Positions 58,749-64,000 of a stretch of 64,000 nucleotides of DNA are shown here, piece after piece. Within the stretch, counting starts at the first letter, position 1; the number at the start of each line of letters is the position of its first letter. Where the stretch lies: positions 5,642,001-5,706,000 of the forward strand of contig NZ_JAMZDZ010000001.1 in NCBI RefSeq assembly GCF_024172085.1. Direction: 5' to 3'. The translations under genes and the position numbers were made by a program. The notes under the pieces were generated by a model. The model searched no databases. It was not told the origin of the DNA and saw only the letters and a program-made list of their open reading frames with translations. The stretch comes from Hamadaea flava (GTDB lineage: Bacteria > Actinomycetota > Actinomycetes > Mycobacteriales > Micromonosporaceae).

Positions 58749-59828
58749 GTGAGAGTGACGGTGATCGGGGCTGGCGTCGTGGGCGCCGCCTGCGCGTACG
58801 CCTGCGCCCAGCGCGGGCTGAAAGTCACCGTCCTCGATCGCGGCGGGCTCGTCGCCGGCACGACCGGTTCCGGCGAGGGCAACATCCTCGTCTCCGACAA
58901 GGAACCCGGTCCCGAACTGGATCTCGCGCTGCGGTCCAACGCCCTGTGGCGGGACTGGGAAGCAGAACTCAACCGTCAGGTCGGCTACGACACAGCCGGC
59001 GGCATTCAGCTCGAACGCAAAGGCGGACTCATCGTCACGCGTACCAGTCGGGGAATGCGAGCCCTGGCCGCGACGACGGGCGAGCTGGTCGACGAGCGAG
59101 CGGTCCGTGAGCTGGAGCCGCTTTTGGCCGCGGACATCCTGGGCGGCGCGTTCTTCCCGCAGGACATGCAGGTGCAGCCGGCGCGCGCGGCGGCCGCGAT
59201 GCTGGCCGGGGCGCGCGAGCACGGCGCGGAGGTCCGCCTGCGCACCGAGGTACGCGACCTGCCCGCCGACGCCGACGCCGTGATCAACGCGACCGGGGCC
59301 TGGGCGGCCCAGTTCGGGATCGCGCTGCCGGTCGAACCGCGCCGCGGGTTCATCCTGGTCACCGAGCCGCTGCCGCTGCTGATCCGGCACAAGGTGTATT
59401 CGGCGGAGTACCTGGAGAACGTGGCGAGCGGGGACGCCGACCTGCAGACCTCGACCGTCGTCGAAAGCACCCCCGGCGGCCCGGTGCTGATCGGGGCGAC
59501 CCGGGAACGCGTCGGCTTCGACGCCACCCCGAACCGGGAAGCGCTGCGGAAGCTGGCGGCCGGCGCGGCGGCGCTGTTCCCGTTCCTGACCGACGTGCGG
59601 ATCATGCGCACCTATCACGGCTTCCGCCCATATGCCGCAGACCATCTGCCGGTCATCGGGCCGGATCCGCTGACGCCCCGGCTGTGGCATGCCCACGGAC
59701 ACGAAGGGGCCGGCATCGGGCTCGCCCCGGCCACCGGCGAGCTGATCGCCGACCTGCTCACCGGATCGGCACCCGCGCTCGATCCCGCACCGTTCTCGCC
59801 CGCGCGATTCCCGGAGGTGGCGGCGTGA
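58749..59828 (+). CDS. D-hydroxyproline dehydrogenase, FAD subunit (DadA-like)
   Basis: 359 residues. The FAD-binding motif TVIGAGVVGAACAYACA opens the protein and the glycine-oxidase/DadA-type ending YHGFRPYAADHLPVIGPDP, HAHGHEGAGIGLAPATGEL closes the FAD site. It would oxidise cis-4-hydroxy-D-proline to 1-pyrroline-4-hydroxy-2-carboxylate. Start GTG. It is the first gene of an operon with a second flavoprotein, a deaminase and an epimerase, all overlapping by 4-11 nt. Confidence 0.88.
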   Translation: MRVTVIGAGVVGAACAYACAQRGLKVTVLDRGGLVAGTTGSGEGNILVSDKEPGPELDLALRSNALWRDWEAELNRQVGYDTAGGIQLERKGGLIVTRTSRGMRALAATTGELVDERAVRELEPLLAADILGGAFFPQDMQVQPARAAAAMLAGAREHGAEVRLRTEVRDLPADADAVINATGAWAAQFGIALPVEPRRGFILVTEPLPLLIRHKVYSAEYLENVASGDADLQTSTVVESTPGGPVLIGATRERVGFDATPNREALRKLAAGAAALFPFLTDVRIMRTYHGFRPYAADHLPVIGPDPLTPRLWHAHGHEGAGIGLAPATGELIADLLTGSAPALDPAPFSPARFPEVAA

Positions 59829-61294
59829 GTGTGTTCTGCGGCATCGGGGTGTGCCAGGCGTGCGTCGCACCCGACGGCACGCGCCCCTGCCTCACTCCGT
59901 CTGTCGATTCCCAGCAGATCACGGACACGCAGGCTGAAACCGCGCCGGGAAGCACGCATAACCGTGATCCGCAGCAAGAAGAAGAGCTGGTGGTGGTGGG
60001 GGCGGGGCCGGCCGGCCTGAGCGCCGCGCTGGCGGCGGCGGACGCGGGCGTCCGCGTCCTCGTGGTGGATCGGGGTGGCAAGCCGGGTGGGCAGTATCTG
60101 CGTCAGTCCACTGTGCGCGAGAACACTCCGCCCGCGCTCATCCAGCGCGCCCAGGCGCATGAGCGCATCCGATTCCTGCTGGGGCACGAGATCTGGCGCG
60201 CGACCAGGGATCAGTTGGAGATCGCCGACGTCGAAGGGCGTACCACCCGGGTCGTCCGGGCGGCGGCGATCGTGCTGGCCACCGGGGCGTACGACCGGGT
60301 CGTGCCGTTCCCCGGCTGGGAGCTGCCCGGCGTCGTCACCGTCGGCGGGGCGCAGGCGCAACTCAAAGGGCTCGGCGTCAAGGTCGGTCAACGCGTACTC
60401 GTGACGGGCACCGGTCCACTGCTGCTGTCGCTCGCCGTCTCGCTCGCGGAGGCAGGCGTCGAGGTGGTCGCGGTCGCCGATCCCGTCCGGTCCCGAGCCT
60501 GGTTCCGCCACGTCACCACGGTGGTACGCGCACCGCGCAAGCTGCTGCAGGCGGCGGCGTACCGGGGCCGGCTGCTGCGGCACCGGGTGCCGGTGTGGGC
60601 CGGCTGGGAAGTGCGAGAGATCACTCCCGACCGGGATGTCATGATCGCGAAACTGCGATGTGGCACAAAGGAACGTGCGGAGATCGTTGACGCGATCGCC
60701 GTCGGCCACGGCTTCACCCCACAGGTGGAGCTGGCGAGCGCGTTGGGCTGCGCACTCCTCGTCGACCCGAGGGATGGCAGCCCGATCGCGCAGGTGGACG
60801 CCGACCTGCGGACCTCGCAGGCGGGCGTCTTCGCGGCGGGTGAGCTCGCCGGGGTGGGCGGCGCGGACTCCGCGTACGCCACCGGCACCCTGGCTGGGCT
60901 CGCCGCCGCACGCCACCTGGGGCGCCTCGACGAATCGGCGTACCAGGTGGCCTCGAAACCCTGGCGACGGCGGGCGGCTGCGGCCCGCCGGTTCGCCGAC
61001 GCCCTGCACAAGGTGCACGGCTTCGCCCCCGGCTGGAGCGCACGGGTCTCCGACGAGACCGTCCTGTGCCGCTGTGAGGGCGTCACCTTCGGCGCGGTCC
61101 GGGCCGCTCAGGCGCTCGGCGCCGACGACCCCCGCGCCGTCAAACTGCTGACCCGGGCCGGCATGGGCCGCTGCCAGGGCCGGCTCTGCGGGTTGTCCGC
61201 CGCCGACGTGCTCGGCTGCGCCCCGCTCCCGTACGCGAACCGTCCGATCGCGACACCAGTCCCGATGCGTCTGTTGATGGAGGAAGACACATGA
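59825..61294 (+). CDS. D-hydroxyproline dehydrogenase large subunit: [2Fe-2S] cysteine loop fused to FAD/NAD oxidoreductase
   Basis: 489 residues. Residues 5-22 carry the Fer2 cysteine loop (C5, C10, C13, C22; CGIGVCQAC) but the preceding beta-grasp half of a normal Fer2 domain is missing because the GTG start overlaps the previous stop (GTGA). A family A repeat fills residues 30-50, then the oxidoreductase starts (VVVGAGPAGLSAALAAA), with the second dinucleotide motif VTGTGPLLLSLAV. The C-terminus is a BFD-like [2Fe-2S] domain (CRC and CQGRLC). Counterparts are the alpha/gamma subunits of D-hydroxyproline dehydrogenase and HcnA/HcnB. It should pass electrons from the DadA-like subunit. Confidence 0.85.
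   Translation: MSVFCGIGVCQACVAPDGTRPCLTPSVDSQQITDTQAETAPGSTHNRDPQQEEELVVVGAGPAGLSAALAAADAGVRVLVVDRGGKPGGQYLRQSTVRENTPPALIQRAQAHERIRFLLGHEIWRATRDQLEIADVEGRTTRVVRAAAIVLATGAYDRVVPFPGWELPGVVTVGGAQAQLKGLGVKVGQRVLVTGTGPLLLSLAVSLAEAGVEVVAVADPVRSRAWFRHVTTVVRAPRKLLQAAAYRGRLLRHRVPVWAGWEVREITPDRDVMIAKLRCGTKERAEIVDAIAVGHGFTPQVELASALGCALLVDPRDGSPIAQVDADLRTSQAGVFAAGELAGVGGADSAYATGTLAGLAAARHLGRLDESAYQVASKPWRRRAAAARRFADALHKVHGFAPGWSARVSDETVLCRCEGVTFGAVRAAQALGADDPRAVKLLTRAGMGRCQGRLCGLSAADVLGCAPLPYANRPIATPVPMRLLMEEDT
59914..59973. repeat. Family A palindromic element, copy A6 (in frame between Fe-S loop and FAD domain)
   Basis: Left arm AGCAGATCACGG, right arm ATAACCGTGATCCGCAG; the loop has diverged. Read as SQQITDTQAETAPGSTHNRD in frame, exactly at the junction of the two domains. 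Confidence 0.75.
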
Positions 61295-62181
61295 ATAAGC
61301 CGTGGAACGGAGTGCTGGTGGCGATCGCCACACCCTTCCGGGAAGACCTGTCGATCGACTACGACCGGCTGCAGGAACATGTCGCCTGGCTCGGCGCGAA
61401 CGGCTGCCACGGCATCGTGCCGAACGGGTCGCTGGGGGAGTATCAGACGCTCACCGAGGAGGAGCGGGCGCGCGTCGTCACCGCCGTCGTCGAGGCGGTC
61501 CCGGACGACGTCACCGTGGTGCCCGGCGTCGGGGCGTACGGGGGTCATCAGGCGCGCCGGTGGGCCGAGCAGGCCGCCGAGGTGGGCGCCGACGCGGTCA
61601 TGTCGCTGCCGCCCAACGCGTACGCCGCTTCCCCGGCCGAGGTGGTCGCGCACTACGAGCAGGTCGCCGCGGCCGGGCTGCCGGTGGTGGCGTACAACAA
61701 CCCGTTCGACACCAAGGTCGACCTGACCCCGGAGTTGCTCGCCGAATTGCACGGCCAGGGGCTGATCCAGGCGGTCAAGGAGTTCTCCGGCGACGTACGC
61801 CGAGTGCACCGCATCCACGAGCTGGCGCCCGGGCTCGACGTGCTCGCCGGGGCCGACGACGTGCTGCTGGAGCTGGTGTCGCAGGGTGCGGTCGGCTGGA
61901 TCGCCGGGTTCCCCAACGCCCTGCCCGAGCAGTCCGTACGCCTCTACAACCTCTGTGTCGACGGCAACCTCGCCGAGGCGCTCCCGTTGTACCGGCAGGT
62001 GCACGCGGCGTACCGGTGGGACTCCCGGCCGTTGTTCGTCCAGGCGATCAAGCTCGGCATGGAGCTGGCCGGGCGCTACGGCGGCCCGTGCCGTCCACCG
62101 CGCCTACCCCTCGCGCCGGAGCTGCACGCACAGGTGACAGCCGACATGAAGAAGGCCCTGGGAGAGCCGGATGTTCAGTAA
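61291..62181 (+). CDS. 1-pyrroline-4-hydroxy-2-carboxylate deaminase (DapA family)
   Basis: 296 residues, dihydrodipicolinate-synthase/N-acetylneuraminate-lyase fold. Schiff-base Lys163 in VKEFSGD and Tyr135 in YNNPFDT; substrate loop NGSLGEYQTLTEEER. In this operon it would convert pyrroline-4-hydroxy-2-carboxylate to 2-oxoglutarate semialdehyde and ammonia. It overlaps the upstream gene by 4 nt (ATGA) and the epimerase by 11 nt. Confidence 0.88.
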   Translation: MNKPWNGVLVAIATPFREDLSIDYDRLQEHVAWLGANGCHGIVPNGSLGEYQTLTEEERARVVTAVVEAVPDDVTVVPGVGAYGGHQARRWAEQAAEVGADAVMSLPPNAYAASPAEVVAHYEQVAAAGLPVVAYNNPFDTKVDLTPELLAELHGQGLIQAVKEFSGDVRRVHRIHELAPGLDVLAGADDVLLELVSQGAVGWIAGFPNALPEQSVRLYNLCVDGNLAEALPLYRQVHAAYRWDSRPLFVQAIKLGMELAGRYGGPCRPPRLPLAPELHAQVTADMKKALGEPDVQ

Positions 62182-63172
62182 GAAGGTCTTTCACGCGGTC
62201 GACTCGCATACCGAGGGCATGCCGACCCGGGTCATCACCGGCGGCGTCGGCGTCTTCCCCGGCGCGACGATGGCCGAACGCCGCCTGTTCGGCATCAAGG
62301 AACGCGACGATCTGCGGAAATTGCTCATGTGCGAGCCGCGTGGGCATTCCGCGATGTCCGGCGCCATCCTGCAGCCGCCGGCCCGGCCGGACGCCGACTG
62401 GGGTGTCCTCTATATAGAGGTGTCCGGATGGCTGCCGATGTGTGGCCACGGCACCATCGGCGTCGCGACCGTCCTGGTCGAAACCGGAATGGTCGAGGTG
62501 GTCGAGCCGGTCACCACCATCCGGCTCGACACCCCCGCCGGCCTGGTGGTGGCCCAGGTCGAGGTCCGCGCGGGTCGCGCGGTGGGGGTCACCATCCGCA
62601 ACGTCCCCTCCTTCCTGCATTCCCAAGATGTCCGCCTGGAGGTGCCGGGCCTGGGAGAGGTGGTCGTCGACATCGCCTTCGGCGGCAACTTCTACGCGTT
62701 GCTGCCGGCCGAACAGTTGGGTCTGCCGGTGACCCGGGAGAACATCCCGGAGCTGCTCGGCAAGGGGCTGAAGATCATGGACGCCGTCATGGAACAGGCG
62801 CCACCGACGCACCCCGTCGACTCCGCGATCGACGACTGCCGCCACGTCATCGCGTACCAGTCGGGAGAAGACGGCGCCGACGCGCGGGCCGCGACGCTGA
62901 TCCACCCGGGCTGGGTGGACCGCTCGCCGTGCGGGACCGGGACGAGCGCGCGGATGGCGCAGCTGTACGCCCGCGGCGAGCTGGCGCTGGACCAGCCGTT
63001 CGTGAACGAGTCGCCGCTGGGCACGCGGTTCACCGGCCGGCTGGTGGAGCAGACCACGGTCGGCGACCTGACCGCGGTCGTGCCCACCGTGACCGGCCGG
63101 GCCTGGATCACCGGGACCGCCCAGTACCTGCTGGACCCGACCGATCCGTTCCCTGCGGGGTTCGAGCTCTGA
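62171..63172 (+). CDS. 4-hydroxyproline 2-epimerase (proline racemase family)
   Basis: 333 residues. The two catalytic cysteines are Cys91 (MCGHGTIG) and Cys254 (SPCGTGTSA), so it is a racemase/epimerase rather than the Thr-containing dehydratase. DSHTEGMPTR near the N-terminus is typical of hydroxyproline epimerases. It converts trans-4-hydroxy-L-proline to the cis-D form that the dehydrogenase encoded upstream oxidises. The last gene of the operon; the final semialdehyde dehydrogenase is not in the window. Confidence 0.92.
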   Translation: MFSKKVFHAVDSHTEGMPTRVITGGVGVFPGATMAERRLFGIKERDDLRKLLMCEPRGHSAMSGAILQPPARPDADWGVLYIEVSGWLPMCGHGTIGVATVLVETGMVEVVEPVTTIRLDTPAGLVVAQVEVRAGRAVGVTIRNVPSFLHSQDVRLEVPGLGEVVVDIAFGGNFYALLPAEQLGLPVTRENIPELLGKGLKIMDAVMEQAPPTHPVDSAIDDCRHVIAYQSGEDGADARAATLIHPGWVDRSPCGTGTSARMAQLYARGELALDQPFVNESPLGTRFTGRLVEQTTVGDLTAVVPTVTGRAWITGTAQYLLDPTDPFPAGFEL

Positions 63173-63283
63173 CGGGTTCAGCCGAGCGGCGGGCGCGGTA
63201 CGACGGGAGGGTCGGCCGCGCCCGCTTCCTTTACCCTGTCCTTCATTTGCGCGGGGGACTCTTTTGGGGAGGGAGAAGTCTCG

Positions 63284-63622
63284 ATGAACTCGATGGCGGA
63301 TTGGATCGGTTTCACCATGGCGCTGCTCGGCGCCGTGCTCGTGCTCGCCGGCGCGACCCTGATCTTCCTGCACGCCCGGGGCCAGCTGCGGCCCACCAGC
63401 ACCTTCGGCGCCGACACGACGGTCACTTCGGCGGCCGCGCCGGAGGCCAGCGGCTTCGGCTTCGTCCGGCGGGTCTTCAAGGCCGTCCGGTCGCTGCCCG
63501 ACGCCGACCACCTCATCGCCTGGGGCCTGGTCCTGCTGATCCTCGGCGCCCTGGCAGCCGGTGCCATCAAGTTCGGCATCGCGTTTGAGCTGGGCACATT
63601 CAATACGAACGTTATTCGGTGA
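63284..63622 (+). CDS. Small two-helix membrane protein
   Basis: 112 residues: a first hydrophobic segment (10-30), a polar middle of about 45 residues, a second helix (80-102). No known family. The start ATG follows GGGAG; two hairpins follow. It lies between the hydroxyproline operon and the ctaD gene and may belong to neither. Confidence 0.75.
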   Translation: MNSMADWIGFTMALLGAVLVLAGATLIFLHARGQLRPTSTFGADTTVTSAAAPEASGFGFVRRVFKAVRSLPDADHLIAWGLVLLILGALAAGAIKFGIAFELGTFNTNVIR

Positions 63623-63630
63623 TGCGTTCC

Positions 63631-63698
63631 CCGCACCTGCTCACAGGTGCGGGACCGGCGCGTCCAAGGCACCCCACGCGTCCTGGTGACGCGTGGGG
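63631..63698. terminator. Two successive hairpins after the small membrane protein gene
   Basis: CCGCACCTG-N4-CAGGTGCGG (63631-63652) and CCCCACGCGT-N7-ACGCGTGGGG (63672-63698). Both are strong stems without long T-runs, separating this gene from ctaD. Confidence 0.7.
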
Positions 63699-63802
63699 GA
63701 CTATTCTGCGTCCGTGGTACGCCCCGCCGATGATCCGCTCACCCTCGCGGATGGTGGGACGCCCGAACAACACCAGCTGGTGAACAGCACAGGAGGCCGC
63801 TC

Positions 63803-64000
63803 GTGACAACCGTCGCACCGAAGCCGATCGAGACCAGGCAGTGGCCGGTCCGACCGAACGTCAAGGGCTCGGCGATCGCACGGATCATCCGAACGACCGA
63901 CGCGAAGCAGATCGGGATCATGTACCTGATCACGGCCTTCGCCTTCTTCATGATCGGTGGCCTGATGGCCCTGCTCATGCGGACCGAGTTGGCCCGCCCG
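63803..64000 (+). CDS. ctaD: Cytochrome c oxidase subunit I, N-terminal part (cut by window edge)
   Basis: 66 codons visible, open to the window end. Start GTG with AGGAGG 6 bp upstream. Reads [14 protein letters not shown], then [15 protein letters not shown] and a first membrane helix ending [15 protein letters not shown], the conserved start of actinobacterial aa3-type oxidase subunit I. The heme ligands lie beyond the window. Confidence 0.92.
   Translation, partial: MTTVAPKPIETRQWPVRPNVKGSAIARIIRTTDAKQIGIMYLITAFAFFMIGGLMALLMRTELARP

Overview
This is a high-GC (roughly 70%) actinobacterial chromosome segment. The presence of a WhiB1/WblE protein, a fused 2-oxoglutarate decarboxylase (Kgd), nickel superoxide dismutase, PucR and GlxA-type regulators, two secreted chitinases, many GTG/TTG starts and very frequent GCGTAC/CGTACG hexamers suggests a mycelial actinomycete, probably of the Micromonosporaceae; the family assignment is inference. 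It looks like ordinary chromosome: no phage, transposase, CRISPR, tRNA or rRNA gene was seen.

Layout. 0-12 kb: two related GT-C-like membrane proteins (the first cut by the window edge) and a third membrane protein surround an assimilatory sulfate block (sulfite reductase, a tiny zinc-ribbon protein, CysH, a sirohydrochlorin ferrochelatase), a quinone oxidoreductase, malic enzyme and a UDP-galactopyranose-mutase-like flavoprotein. 12-15.5 kb: divergent sodX/sodN, an orphan anti-sigma-type ATPase, a lipid kinase, and whiB1 with a CRP-like leader. 15.5-22.2 kb: kgd with a DUF6104-like partner, a hotdog-like protein, and an olsB-olsA-like pair for ornithine lipids. 22.2-22.9 kb: a gene-free nest of inverted repeats. 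22.9-31 kb: DUF4097 protein + PadR, a PhoP-like two-component system followed by an HtrA/PepD-like protease, and a GH18 chitinase. 31-42 kb: orphan sugar-type ABC ATPase, orphan ModA + Mop/TOBE regulator, patatin, HdeD, GlxA regulator, rhodanese, a 1221-residue membrane protein, SHOCT and FHA proteins. 42-57.4 kb: ddaH-rocD, AI-2E-type permease, second chitinase, undecaprenyl-phosphate sugar transferase, SDR, peptidoglycan amidase, two TetR/MFS export modules, D-aminoacyl-tRNA deacylase and an LPXTG surface protein. 57.4-63.2 kb: a complete-looking hydroxyproline catabolic operon with a divergent PucR regulator. The window ends in the first 66 codons of cytochrome c oxidase subunit I.

The most unusual signal is a set of short dispersed repeats. 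Family A (about 57-61 bp hairpins, six copies) and family D (about 36 bp, four clear copies) occur both between genes and inside genes. All three coding copies of A are read in the same frame, and the three D copies that share orientation with their gene are also read in one common frame. This resembles the in-frame palindromic elements known from Rickettsia, but I recognise no described family. Family B (about 90 bp, three copies) sits at gene ends beside C-rich tracts and supplies the C-terminus and stop codon of the olsA-like gene. No repeat-mobilising transposase is in the window.
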